From Bacteroidia bacterium (GTDB lineage: Bacteria; Bacteroidota; Bacteroidia; JADZBD01), in NCBI GenBank assembly GCA_020054095.1, contig JAGVMA010000034.1, positions 1-38,633 on the forward strand: DNA of 38,633 bases, read 5' to 3'. The position numbers and the translations under genes were made by a program. The notes beneath the pieces were generated by a model that was given only the letters and a program-made list of their open reading frames with translations, was not told the DNA's origin and made no database searches. Of the stretch, positions 1-9,163 are shown piece after piece; within the stretch, counting starts at the first letter, position 1; every line of letters begins with the position of its first letter.

Positions 1-2
1 AA

Positions 3-272
3 TTGGTGGAATACACAAGTGTTTCCTACGAATTTAGAACACGCGTTAACGCAGCCAATGCCTTAAAGCGAATAGATTATTTTGATGAAACGATGATGAA
101 AAACTTAGTACACACGCTTTACAATGCAAACTCTCGCCTTGCAAGCCCTTGTGGCGATGTGCTAAAGTCGTATTTTGAAAAAGCGAAATATAAAAAGCAA
201 ATACAAGGATATCTCTATTCGCAAAAATGGGAAGAATGGCAGTGGGAGCGTATAAGCAAGGTTGTTCAGTAA
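3..272 (+). CDS. C-terminal fragment of a HEAT-like helical protein (possibly M1-type aminopeptidase tail)
   Basis: This reading frame is open at the left edge of the window, so only the last 89 or so codons are present; the TTG at position 3 is not a credible start. The visible sequence is wholly alpha-helical and shows the spacing of HEAT-like repeats (for example RVNAANALKRIDYFDE and NANSRLASPCGDVLKSYFEK), and it ends with a Trp/Glu-rich helix. Such tails follow the catalytic domain in some Bacteroidota M1 aminopeptidases, but no zinc-binding motif is visible here. The family name is therefore an inference; the HEAT-like character is the safer statement. The gene ends 4 nt before the remnant of an antisense cupin gene. 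Confidence 0.5.
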   Translation: MVEYTSVSYEFRTRVNAANALKRIDYFDETMMKNLVHTLYNANSRLASPCGDVLKSYFEKAKYKKQIQGYLYSQKWEEWQWERISKVVQ

Positions 273-275
273 AGC

Positions 276-484
276 TTATTCAAATTTCCCAATAGGGTCA
301 ATGGTGTTAGGCCCAATCATAAGCATAATCGTTTTGTGCATCACACCTTTTGATATTGTTTCTCCCTTCATCTTGATTGAACACTATTTGTTTTGTCTTC
401 CAAGTCAATAAATAGTTGGCCACTTAGCACAAAGAAAAACTCATCGTCACCATCGTGTTTGTGCCAGTAATGGAAACTAAATTA
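276..484 (-). pseudogene. Remnant of a small cupin-domain gene
   Basis: Read on the minus strand, this stretch gives a clear cupin signature in one frame, F-H-Y-W-H-K-H-D-G-D-D-E-F-F-F-V-L followed by SGQLFIDLEDKT. The frame then hits a stop. About 20 nt further on a second frame resumes the same family with KGVMHKTIMLMIGPNTIDPIG and a terminal TAA. The HxH...E motif and the later His are the usual cupin metal ligands, so this was a small single-domain cupin that suffered a frameshift or small deletion between its two beta-barrel motifs. A stop also precedes the first motif. From 485 to 699 I find no open frame and no convincing start, only the leader of the next gene, so the 427-nt gap between coding genes is mostly decayed sequence. 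Confidence 0.65.
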
Positions 485-699
485 AAGAATTCTATGTTAT
501 GTTTCACACAGCAATAAAAATATACCTTTCCATTGCTTTCTAATCCATAGCAATAGAAGATTATTTACACACTTGGATATTCACTGTGGGGAAAATGACC
601 AAACATCCCAAACCTTTAATTCTGATGCGTTCTCAGGACTTGAAACTCCCTTAATGCGTAATCTCGGTTTATTTGTAAATTCGTAACTTAAAAAAAATT

Positions 700-3543
700 A
701 TGACAGAACAGAAAAATATAAAAAGTACATATAAACGAATACTAAAATGGAGCGGCATCACATTTTTGTTGCTCATTATTTTTATTATAGCTGCACCGTT
801 TCTTTTTAAAGATAAAATAGTTTCGTATGTAAAGCAGTTAGCTAACGAAAATTTAAATGCCAAAGTAGATTTTGGCGATTTTGATTTAACGCTCTTTAGT
901 TCTTTTCCTGATTTTACATTATCAATAAACGATGTGAGCATTGCTAACATCGCACCTTTTAATGGCGATACACTTTTCAGTACAAAAAATTTAACGGCCA
1001 CCATCAATTTAATGAGTGTGATAAATGGCGATGAATATAAAATACGCACCATATCGCTCACCAAGCCGCGCATTAATGCCAAAGTAATGCAAAACGGAAA
1101 AACTAACTGGGATATTGCAAAACCAAGCGCAGATACAAGTCGCACCTTGCCTGTAGATACCACGGCACCGCCCACAAAATTTAAAATGAAATTAAAAAAA
1201 CTCGAAATAATAGATGCCAGCATAATTTATAACGATGCGGCAAGTGCTATTTTTACTTCGCTCATTGATTTTGATTACAACCTAAGTGGCGATTTTACGC
1301 AAGATAATTTCTTGCTCGAAACCACTGCATCCATTAAAGAATTTACAATGGCTTACGGTGGCACGGCTTATTTAAATAAAGTGAAAACAGATATTAAAAT
1401 AAGTTTGGATGCTGATATGCCCAACATGAAATTTATATTTAAAGAAAACACCATTGCTTTAAATGAATTAAGTTTTGGCATTGATGGTCTATTTGCAATG
1501 CCGGGCAATGATATGAATATGGATATGAAATTTAAAGCAACGCAAACAGAGTTCAAAAATTTCTTATCGCTTATTCCGGCTGCCTATACCAAAGATTTTG
1601 CATCAGTAAAAACTGCAGGCAAACTTGGTATAGATGGTTACGTAAAAGGAACTTACAACGATAAAAAAATGCCCGCATTTGGTACACACATTAAAATAGA
1701 TGATGCCATGTTTCAGTACCCATCGTTACCTGCTGCGGCTAATGATATAACTGTGGATTTAGCGGTAGATAACCAAACAGGCGACCCTGATGCAACTGTA
1801 ATTGATTTAAAAAAGTTTCACCTTTCAATGGCGGGAAATCCCGTAGATATGACCATGCACGTAGAAACGCCTGTTTCTGATCCTAATCTTAACGGTAAAA
1901 TTTTAGGCCGTGTAGATTTGGCATCGCTAAAAAATGTAATACCAATGGAAAAAGGCGATGAACTTAACGGCAACATTACTGCCGATGTGGCGCTTAACGG
2001 TCGCATGAGCTACATTGACAAAGGCATGTACGATAAATTTATGGCCAAAGGCCAAGTGATTGTTAAAGACATGAATTACAAAGGCAATTCATCTACTTAC
2101 GATATGCTTATTAAATCTATGACCTTAAATTTTTCGCCACAGTTTGTTGAGCTTTCGGGCTTTGATTCTAAAATTGGCAAAAGCGATATACAAGCAAACG
2201 GAAAAATAGAAAACTTTATGCAATACTTTTTTAAAGATGAATTGTTGAAAGGGAATTTTGCAATGAAATCATCGCAGATGGATTTGAATGAATTTATGAC
2301 CAGTTCAGACCCCAATAGCGCTGACCCTAACCAAGCGCCCACAGCACCTGCCGATACTACTGCAGTGAGCGTGATAGATGTTCCGGGAAATATTGATTTT
2401 GTGATGACAACCGCTATTGGCAAATTAATTTATGATAAAATAGAAATGACCGATGTGAGTGGTGGCGCTACAATAAAAGACAAAAAAGTTGACCTCAGTA
2501 ATTTAAAAATGAAACTACTTGGAGGTGCCATGGTGATGAATGGCTTTTACGATACAAAAGACATCAATGTTCCTGCCATTAATTTTGATTTAAACATTTC
2601 TGATTTTGATATTCCCAGCACTTATAAATATCTTAACACAGTTCAGAAACTTGCACCTGTGGCGCAATACACTACCGGGCGCTTTTCTACAAAAGTGAAA
2701 TTAAACTCGGCACTCGATAATAAAATGATGCCTGTAATGAACTCACTTAATGGCGAAGGTGATTTGCAAACCAAGCAAGTAACCGTTAGCGGTTTTGAGC
2801 CACTTAAGAAACTTGCGGATGAATTGAAGATGGAAAAATTTAAAAAAGTAGATTTTTCTGATTTGAATATTCACTACACATTTAAAGATGGAAAAGTGAG
2901 TGCCGATGAGTTTCCTTTTAAATCAGGCAGTATAGCAGGTTTTGTAAAAGGCAGCACCGGCTTTGATCAAAGTATTGATTACATCATGAAAATGGAAGTG
3001 CCCACTAAAGATATGCCATCGGGCGCAAAACAATATGTGAGCGGCTTGTTATCTAAAGCAAATATGCTTGGCGTGAATGCACAAATGCCCGAAAAGGTGA
3101 AATTGAATGCACTTTTTGGCGGCACGGTTACAAATCCTACCGTGAAAACCGATGTGAAAGAAATTGCCGCCAATGCAGTTAACAACGTGAAAGAGCAAGT
3201 GAAAGAAAAAATAGAGGAGAAGAAAGAAGAAGTGAAGCAAGAAATAAAAAAGAATGTGGAAGAAGAGAAAAAGAAAATTTTGGCCGATGCTCAAAAACAA
3301 GCTGACAAAATAAAAGAAGATGCACGTAAATTATCGGAGCAAACAAAAAAAGAAGGTTATGCCAAAGCAGATGAGTTAGAAAAGAAAGGTGCAAATCCAT
3401 TGGAGAAAGTGGCAAACAAAAAATTAGCCGAAAAACTAAGAAAAGAAACCGATGAGAAAGCTGCTAAAATTGTTACCGAAGGCGATGCAAAAGCCAATGG
3501 TATAATGAAAACAGCACAAGAACAAGCTGATAAAATTAAATAA
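700..3543 (+). CDS. AsmA-family inner-membrane-anchored protein
   Basis: A 947-residue protein of the AsmA/TamB-like superfamily, large proteins anchored in the inner membrane that reach into the periplasm and are implicated in envelope lipid homeostasis. Residues about 16-36 form one hydrophobic anchor (WSGITFLLLIIFIIAAPFLF). A long beta-rich body of repeating 'DFDLTLFSSFPDFTLSINDVSI'-like strands follows, and an AsmA C-terminal-type region spans about 580-830. The last 115 residues are unlike the body: a Lys/Glu/Ala/Gln-rich predicted coiled coil (KEQVKEKIEEKKEEVKQEIK and onward). The ATG follows an A-rich leader. A -7-like box TAAATTCG lies at 676-683. The next gene starts 47 nt downstream. 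The role in this organism is inferred only from the family. Confidence 0.85.
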   Translation: MTEQKNIKSTYKRILKWSGITFLLLIIFIIAAPFLFKDKIVSYVKQLANENLNAKVDFGDFDLTLFSSFPDFTLSINDVSIANIAPFNGDTLFSTKNLTATINLMSVINGDEYKIRTISLTKPRINAKVMQNGKTNWDIAKPSADTSRTLPVDTTAPPTKFKMKLKKLEIIDASIIYNDAASAIFTSLIDFDYNLSGDFTQDNFLLETTASIKEFTMAYGGTAYLNKVKTDIKISLDADMPNMKFIFKENTIALNELSFGIDGLFAMPGNDMNMDMKFKATQTEFKNFLSLIPAAYTKDFASVKTAGKLGIDGYVKGTYNDKKMPAFGTHIKIDDAMFQYPSLPAAANDITVDLAVDNQTGDPDATVIDLKKFHLSMAGNPVDMTMHVETPVSDPNLNGKILGRVDLASLKNVIPMEKGDELNGNITADVALNGRMSYIDKGMYDKFMAKGQVIVKDMNYKGNSSTYDMLIKSMTLNFSPQFVELSGFDSKIGKSDIQANGKIENFMQYFFKDELLKGNFAMKSSQMDLNEFMTSSDPNSADPNQAPTAPADTTAVSVIDVPGNIDFVMTTAIGKLIYDKIEMTDVSGGATIKDKKVDLSNLKMKLLGGAMVMNGFYDTKDINVPAINFDLNISDFDIPSTYKYLNTVQKLAPVAQYTTGRFSTKVKLNSALDNKMMPVMNSLNGEGDLQTKQVTVSGFEPLKKLADELKMEKFKKVDFSDLNIHYTFKDGKVSADEFPFKSGSIAGFVKGSTGFDQSIDYIMKMEVPTKDMPSGAKQYVSGLLSKANMLGVNAQMPEKVKLNALFGGTVTNPTVKTDVKEIAANAVNNVKEQVKEKIEEKKEEVKQEIKKNVEEEKKKILADAQKQADKIKEDARKLSEQTKKEGYAKADELEKKGANPLEKVANKKLAEKLRKETDEKAAKIVTEGDAKANGIMKTAQEQADKIK

Positions 3544-3590
3544 AGAACTAAAAATACACCCTTAACGTATATACTTAACAAGTTAAAAAC

Positions 3591-6500
3591 ATGAAAAAAT
3601 TACTTTTACTACTAATGCTGATTGGTTTCACCTTCAGCAACTCGTTCGCTCAAAAATGGAGAGAGATGATGAACGACCCGAATGTTAATTTCTACGATGT
3701 TCAGGAGGAATTTTACAAGTATCACAAGAAAAACCAGCGCAGAGCAAAATTATTGTCGCTGCTTAACAAAGAGAACGAAAAAGAAAACGAAGAACAGCAA
3801 GAAGAGTTTGTTCAGTTTAAACGCTGGGAATGGCATACCGAGCAGCGTGTGTATCCATCTGGAAACAGGATGGCACCTATCAATGCATTTAACAATTGGA
3901 TGACTGAGCAACAAAATGCCAAATTTAACACCACCATGCAATTAGGCAATTGGTCGCTGATGGGACCAACCACCACAATACCAACAAGTGGTGGCGGTGC
4001 TGGCAGAATGAATTGCGTGCGAATACATCCCACCAACAGCAATATTATTTATGGCGGTGCAGCAGCAGGTGGCTTTTGGATTTCTACCAATGGTGGCAAT
4101 TCGTGGGCTACTACAACTGATAATATTCCATCGCTTGGCGTAACTGCAATTGCGATTGACCCTGTGAATACAAATATTATTTACATCGGAACCGGTGATG
4201 GTGATGGAGGCGATTGCAACTCGGTGGGCGTTTTAAAATCTACCGATGGCGGCCTTACTTGGAACAGTACCGGTTTAAACTGGCTTGTGCAAAACGGTAT
4301 TCAAGTTAGCAAATTGATTATTGACCCAACCAACACAAATATTATTTTTGCCGCTACTTCAAGCGGAGTTTTCAGAAGTTTAGATGCCGCTGTTACTTGG
4401 GCAAGAGTATTGAACAATGGTGGTATAAAGGACATAGAGTTTAAACCCAATAGCTACAACACAATTTATGCTTGTAACGCAAATTCATTTATGCGTTCTA
4501 CAAATGGCGGAAACACATTTAGCATTGTTACAAGCGGTTTGCCAGGAACCGGTTCTACAAGTCGCTTGGCAATAGCTGTTACCGAAGATGACCCAACTTA
4601 TGTTTATGTTTTGGCATCTAATACTAACGGCAATGGATTTAAAGGACTTTATAAATCAACTAACAGCGGTTCGTCATTTTCACAAGTATCTAATTCGCCA
4701 AATGTGCTTGGCTGGGATTCGCAAGGAAACGATACGGGCGTGCAGGGCTGGTTCGATTTAGCTATAGATGCATCGCCAACCAATAAGAACGAAGTAATTG
4801 TGGGCGGTGTAAATATTTGGATGAGTGATGATGGGGGGCAAACTTGGGCGCTTAACGCTCATTGGTATGGCAATGGCGCACCTTATGTGCATGCCGATGT
4901 GCATGATTTATATTATACAAGCGGCACCGAGTTTTATGTTGCCTGCGATGGCGGAATATTTCATACAACTAACAGTGGTAATACTTATTCTGATTTAAGT
5001 AACGGATTGCAAATTGCTCAAATGTATCGTTTGGGATGTTCGTTTACCGATGCTAATTTAGTTATACAAGGTTGGCAAGATAATGGCACAGCACTATATA
5101 ATAGTGGTTCGTGGGACAGAGTTTACGGAGGCGATGGAATGGAATGTTTGATTGATTACTCGAATGCAAATGTGATGTATTGCGAATTGTATTACGGAGA
5201 TATTTTAAGATCAACGAATGGTGGAAATAGCTGGGTGGGAATAACAGGCAGTAATTTGCCCGAAACTGGAGACTGGGTAACGCCCTATGTGCAAGACCCT
5301 GTGAACCCAAATACAATTTACGTTGGAATGAATAATGTTTTCAAATCAACTAATCAAGGTAACACTTGGTCGCAAATTTCTACTTGGGGAACAAGTACAC
5401 TCAAATGCTTGGCTGTAGCAGCAAGTAATCCTAATTATATTTATGCTTCTAATGGCGGCACGCTTTATAGAACAAGTAATGGCGGCACAAGCTGGACAAA
5501 CTTATCGAACACGCTGCCGGGCAACACATCAATAACATACTTGGCAATAAGCAACACCGACCCAAATAAAATCTGGATTACATTATCAGGTTATCAGGCA
5601 ACGAGTAAAGTTTATACATCAGACGATGGAGGGCAAACATGGACGAACTTAACATTAAATGGAGGTTTGCCCAATTTGCCGGCAAATACAATTGTTAATC
5701 AAACGGGCACACCTAATGGCGTTTACGTTGGCACCGATGTAGGTGTTTATTATACCGATGATAGTTTGGGCACTTGGATAAGTTTTAATAACGGGTTACC
5801 AAATGTGGATGTGAATGAATTAGAAATACATTACCCTTCTGGCAAATTACGTGCTGCAACTTATGGCAGAGGATTGTGGGAAACTAATTTGTACAATCCT
5901 GCATCCACGGCTCCAATCACCAATTTTAAAGCACACAAAACATTGGCTTGTCCGGGTGATAGCATTCAATTTACTGACTTAACACAAAACAACCCAACCT
6001 CATGGAGCTGGATTTTTCCGGGCGGAACACCTGCTACATCTTCTATTCAAAATCCGGTGGTGTATTATAACACACCGGCTAATTTCTATAACGTGGAGTT
6101 GCACACAACCAATGGCAATGGCGCAGATGCAATGATAAAATATGGATACATGACAGTGAGTGCTAATCCGGTGCCCACTATCCAGCTTTCAATTAACGAT
6201 ACAATTTGCTCTAACGATTATTTATTGATGTACGCAAGTCAAGGAGTAGCTTATTCGTGGTTGCCATCCGGGCCGCAACTAAGTACGTATCACCCAAGCA
6301 CGGCAGGACAATATGCAGTAATTGTTACTGATGTTTTTGGCTGTAAAGACACATCGGCTTATGTAACAGTAGTAATTAACCAAGCACCTGCCGCACCAGT
6401 AATTACTCAGAACGATGATACGCTATGCAGTAATTACACAACAGGAAATCAATGGTACTTAAATGGCGTTGCTATAAATGGTGCTACATCGCAATGCTAT

Positions 6501-6851
6501 ACGGTGCTTGCACCGGGTAATTATTACTGTGTTTACACGGATACAAATGGTTGCGATGTACAATCGAATACTTTAATCGGGATGAATGACGTAAATAACT
6601 GGTACAGCTCATTTAATGTAAGCCCTAACCCAACAACCGATTTAATAAATATTGAATTAACAGCTTCACTTGTTGCGGATTATATAATTGAGCTATTTGA
6701 TGTTGCCGGGAAAAAAGTATTTACTGTTAACCAAAAAAACACAACTGTTTTATCTAAAAAAATTGATTTAAGTTTTTTAGATAAAGGCAGCTATAACTTG
6801 GTGATAACTACTGCTAATGGCAAGGTAGTGAAACCAATAATTAAAATTTAA
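3591..6851 (+). CDS. Type IX-secreted beta-propeller (BNR/VPS10-like) protein with PKD domain
   Basis: A 1086-residue secreted protein. Residues 1-20 are a signal peptide (MKKLLLLLMLIGFTFSNSFA). A charged, Trp-containing N-terminal region follows (about 21-110). Residues about 120-770 contain many blades with the STNGGNSW / SDDGGQTW / TSNGGTSW motif of BNR/sortilin-type propellers, alternating with DPTNTNIIYAG-type strands. A PKD domain covers about 772-857 (CPGDSIQFTDLTQNNPTSWSW), then an Ig-like module with paired Cys. The last 80 or so residues (FNVSPNPTTDLINIEL to VVKPIIKI) match the Por/type IX secretion C-terminal sorting domain. It is probably exported across the outer membrane and surface-bound or released; the ligand is unknown. 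The stop overlaps the stop of the convergent gene by 3 nt. Confidence 0.88.
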   Translation: MKKLLLLLMLIGFTFSNSFAQKWREMMNDPNVNFYDVQEEFYKYHKKNQRRAKLLSLLNKENEKENEEQQEEFVQFKRWEWHTEQRVYPSGNRMAPINAFNNWMTEQQNAKFNTTMQLGNWSLMGPTTTIPTSGGGAGRMNCVRIHPTNSNIIYGGAAAGGFWISTNGGNSWATTTDNIPSLGVTAIAIDPVNTNIIYIGTGDGDGGDCNSVGVLKSTDGGLTWNSTGLNWLVQNGIQVSKLIIDPTNTNIIFAATSSGVFRSLDAAVTWARVLNNGGIKDIEFKPNSYNTIYACNANSFMRSTNGGNTFSIVTSGLPGTGSTSRLAIAVTEDDPTYVYVLASNTNGNGFKGLYKSTNSGSSFSQVSNSPNVLGWDSQGNDTGVQGWFDLAIDASPTNKNEVIVGGVNIWMSDDGGQTWALNAHWYGNGAPYVHADVHDLYYTSGTEFYVACDGGIFHTTNSGNTYSDLSNGLQIAQMYRLGCSFTDANLVIQGWQDNGTALYNSGSWDRVYGGDGMECLIDYSNANVMYCELYYGDILRSTNGGNSWVGITGSNLPETGDWVTPYVQDPVNPNTIYVGMNNVFKSTNQGNTWSQISTWGTSTLKCLAVAASNPNYIYASNGGTLYRTSNGGTSWTNLSNTLPGNTSITYLAISNTDPNKIWITLSGYQATSKVYTSDDGGQTWTNLTLNGGLPNLPANTIVNQTGTPNGVYVGTDVGVYYTDDSLGTWISFNNGLPNVDVNELEIHYPSGKLRAATYGRGLWETNLYNPASTAPITNFKAHKTLACPGDSIQFTDLTQNNPTSWSWIFPGGTPATSSIQNPVVYYNTPANFYNVELHTTNGNGADAMIKYGYMTVSANPVPTIQLSINDTICSNDYLLMYASQGVAYSWLPSGPQLSTYHPSTAGQYAVIVTDVFGCKDTSAYVTVVINQAPAAPVITQNDDTLCSNYTTGNQWYLNGVAINGATSQCYTVLAPGNYYCVYTDTNGCDVQSNTLIGMNDVNNWYSSFNVSPNPTTDLINIELTASLVADYIIELFDVAGKKVFTVNQKNTTVLSKKIDLSFLDKGSYNLVITTANGKVVKPIIKI

Positions 6852-8353
6852 TCAGGAATTTTAAAATACGATTTTAAATCGAGGATCAAAGCCGTTACTT
6901 TAGATAGTACGGCTTTTTCCTTTTGCGTTTGAGCCAAAATTGCATTCAGCTTTTCTGCATATTGCTTCCGCTCAGTAGCTACCCACTGCGAAGCAAAATA
7001 GATAGCACGTATTGATAAATCATTTTCAGGATGGCTGTTCACATCTTTAGTTAGCTTTTCATAGCGTTTAAAACTTTTCGCTACTTCATCGTATTCGTGT
7101 AAAAACAAATGCGCTAAACTAAGTGTGCCGAAAAGCGCATCGTATAAGCGATGAAAAGAAATTTGCTGATAGTTTACCAATAGCGAGTTAATTGTTTTAA
7201 TACATTTTCTGATATCGGTTTCATCTCCAAGCAAAAGAAAACAACAGTAAATATTATTTATGTTTATGTAGCGAACGTGCAATCCTTTTTGCCAAAGTGG
7301 TGCAGCGAGTATTGATTCACATTTATTTTTGCAAAATTCTACTTCCTGTTTCACATCGTCAGGCAAATCAGCTCTGAAATTTTTGCGGTAACCATAAAAA
7401 TAGGTATTCAGGAAAATACCGGCTTCCACACTCAGCAAAAATATTTCAGAAAAATTTATGTAGTTCTTCCAAAAGCGCAGCGGCTCGCGATGCTTAATAA
7501 TGTTTTTTACTTCTTTGTGCAACTCCTCTTTGCTTGCCGTATTTATAAAGTGCTTTAGTTTCAAGTATTCCACATTTAACACAATGTCATCGGAGAAAGG
7601 GAATACCAAATAGCTGTATCTTTCAAGTTCATTTATCAGGAAGTTAATCTTGTCAAATGTTTTCGAACTGTAGAAACTTTCGTCATTATAAAAACTTAAC
7701 AAGTAGCAATTGGCATACTTTGCAAGCAACTGCACGCTTATCGCACTCGATTTTTCAAATGAAGTAAATTTTTCGGAAAAAGTTTGCAGTTCATTTTTTG
7801 TATTTGAATTTTTTCCTTTGTAACTCAAGTCTTCGCGAAGGCATCTGTAAATTTCGTTCAGCTCGGTTTCGTGGTGTAATACTTCTTTTATTCGGTTGTG
7901 GTATTTTATTGATGCAGGTTTGTTTTCAATAATGTGTGCTTGTTGTGCCAAAAACTTAAGCACCGATACCGTGGTTTGAAAATCTTCTGTTTTCTCGGCT
8001 ATGTCTAAAAGATTTTCGGCAATAAAATTTGCCTTATCTACTTCTCCTTTATTAATAAGCACTTCCACTTTACTAATGTTATGTGTAAGGTAAGAAGGGT
8101 AATTTTTACTGAGATAAGAGGTAAGTAAGAAAGTGTGGTGCGCTAATTGAAAAAATTTCTTTTTTGTTTTTGTGTCTTTGCTCTTGTAGATTGCTTTGCA
8201 TAATTCGTCCGAATCTTTTTGCTGCTCGCCATCTTTTTGGATTTGCTGAATGAGCTTCAGTGGTAAATCGGCATTTATGCTTTTAAAGTATTTACTCAGC
8301 TCATCAAAATGAACATCAGCAGTTAACACTATTGATTTCTGAATACTTAGCAC
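6848..8353 (-). CDS. Hypothetical alpha-helical (TPR-like) protein
   Basis: A 501-residue protein that I do not recognise. It has no signal peptide or membrane segment. It is almost entirely helical, with regularly spaced Leu, Tyr, Phe and Lys residues and segments such as AKYANCYLLSFYNDESFYSS and YDALFGTLSLAHLFLHEYDE that resemble tetratricopeptide-type helix pairs without matching the TPR consensus well. It is probably a cytoplasmic scaffold or a sensor domain that has lost its partner. It has its own promoter-like element just upstream (8372-8402) and runs convergently into the propeller gene. Its 3' end doubles as that gene's terminator. The function is unknown. Confidence 0.75.
   Translation of the reverse strand: MLSIQKSIVLTADVHFDELSKYFKSINADLPLKLIQQIQKDGEQQKDSDELCKAIYKSKDTKTKKKFFQLAHHTFLLTSYLSKNYPSYLTHNISKVEVLINKGEVDKANFIAENLLDIAEKTEDFQTTVSVLKFLAQQAHIIENKPASIKYHNRIKEVLHHETELNEIYRCLREDLSYKGKNSNTKNELQTFSEKFTSFEKSSAISVQLLAKYANCYLLSFYNDESFYSSKTFDKINFLINELERYSYLVFPFSDDIVLNVEYLKLKHFINTASKEELHKEVKNIIKHREPLRFWKNYINFSEIFLLSVEAGIFLNTYFYGYRKNFRADLPDDVKQEVEFCKNKCESILAAPLWQKGLHVRYININNIYCCFLLLGDETDIRKCIKTINSLLVNYQQISFHRLYDALFGTLSLAHLFLHEYDEVAKSFKRYEKLTKDVNSHPENDLSIRAIYFASQWVATERKQYAEKLNAILAQTQKEKAVLSKVTALILDLKSYFKIPD
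6888..6918 (+). terminator. Intrinsic terminator inside the 3' end of the convergent gene
   Basis: AAAGCCGT-T-ACT (6888-6899), a six-base loop and AGTACGGCTTT (6906-6916) form an 11-bp stem with one bulged base, followed by a plus-strand T run. It lies 37 nt after the stop of the secreted propeller gene and within the coding sequence of the opposite-strand gene, so it most likely ends transcription of the plus-strand gene. Confidence 0.7.
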
Positions 8354-8371
8354 ATCACTTAATTTGTGGCG

Positions 8372-8402
8372 CTAATGTAAAAGTTATATTCGGTTATTCA
8401 AA
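8372..8402 (-). promoter_or_regulatory. Bacteroidota-type promoter for the helical hypothetical gene
   Basis: On the minus strand there is TTTG (8399-8402), exactly 19 nt of spacer, then TACATTAG (8372-8379). This fits the -33 TTTG / -7 TAnnTTTG consensus with one mismatch. It would start transcription about 10-15 nt before the ATG at 8353. Confidence 0.5.
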
Positions 8403-8438
8403 TTGATGTGATGAACGGCAAAATACAATGACCTGATT

Positions 8439-9152
8439 TTAGAAATTTGGTTTGAGCATGTATTTAGAATAGAAATCGTTAATAATTTTTACTGCTTCAT
8501 CGGCTGTATCCACTACTTTAAATAAATCTAAATCTTCGGGGCTCACATTTTTTTCTTCTAAGTACATGGTTGATTTTATCCAATCTATTAATCCTTTCCA
8601 GTAATCTTTACCCACAAGCACAATCGGAAATTCAGCAATTTTATTTGTTTGCACTAAGGTAAGCGCTTCAAATAATTCATCAATAGTTCCAAAGCCACCG
8701 GGCAAAGCAATAAAGCCTTGTGAGTATTTTAAGAAAATAGTTTTTCGTACAAAGAAATAATCGAAGCTTATCAGCTTATCGTAATCAATGTATTTGTTTG
8801 CATATTGCTCAAATGGCAATTCAATATTTAATCCTACTGATTTTCCATTTCCGGTTTTTGCACCTTTATTTCCTGCTTCCATAATTCCGGGCCCACCACC
8901 TGTAATTACACCGTATCCTTCTTTCACTAATTTGTATGAAATCTCTTCGGCTAATTTATAGTATTTGTTATCGGGCTTTGTTCTGGCCGAACCAAACACC
9001 GATACACAAGGACCAATTTTTCCCATTTTTTCAAATCCTTCAACAAACTCGCCCATGATTTTAAATATTTGCCATGAGTCGGTTGCTTTTATTTCGCTCC
9101 AATCTTTGTTTTCAAATGCTTTGCGAATTTTTTCTTCGTTTTTGTCTGTCAT
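8439..9152 (-). CDS. LOG-family (TIGR00730-type) Rossmann-fold protein
   Basis: A 237-residue member of the LOG / lysine-decarboxylase-like family, whose characterised members release free cytokinin bases or cleave nucleoside 5'-monophosphates (phosphoribohydrolases). The hallmarks are present: VSVFGSARTKPDNKYY at the start of the Rossmann fold, GVITGGGPGIMEAGNKGA, and the catalytic PGGFGTIDELFE. There is an N-terminal extension of about 45 residues, as in the larger bacterial members. It follows uvrA with only an 11-nt gap that contains a short ATTTA tandem repeat, so the two are likely co-transcribed. The substrate cannot be read from the sequence. Confidence 0.88.
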   Translation of the reverse strand: MTDKNEEKIRKAFENKDWSEIKATDSWQIFKIMGEFVEGFEKMGKIGPCVSVFGSARTKPDNKYYKLAEEISYKLVKEGYGVITGGGPGIMEAGNKGAKTGNGKSVGLNIELPFEQYANKYIDYDKLISFDYFFVRKTIFLKYSQGFIALPGGFGTIDELFEALTLVQTNKIAEFPIVLVGKDYWKGLIDWIKSTMYLEEKNVSPEDLDLFKVVDTADEAVKIINDFYSKYMLKPNF

Positions 9153-9163
9153 AGTAATTTAAT

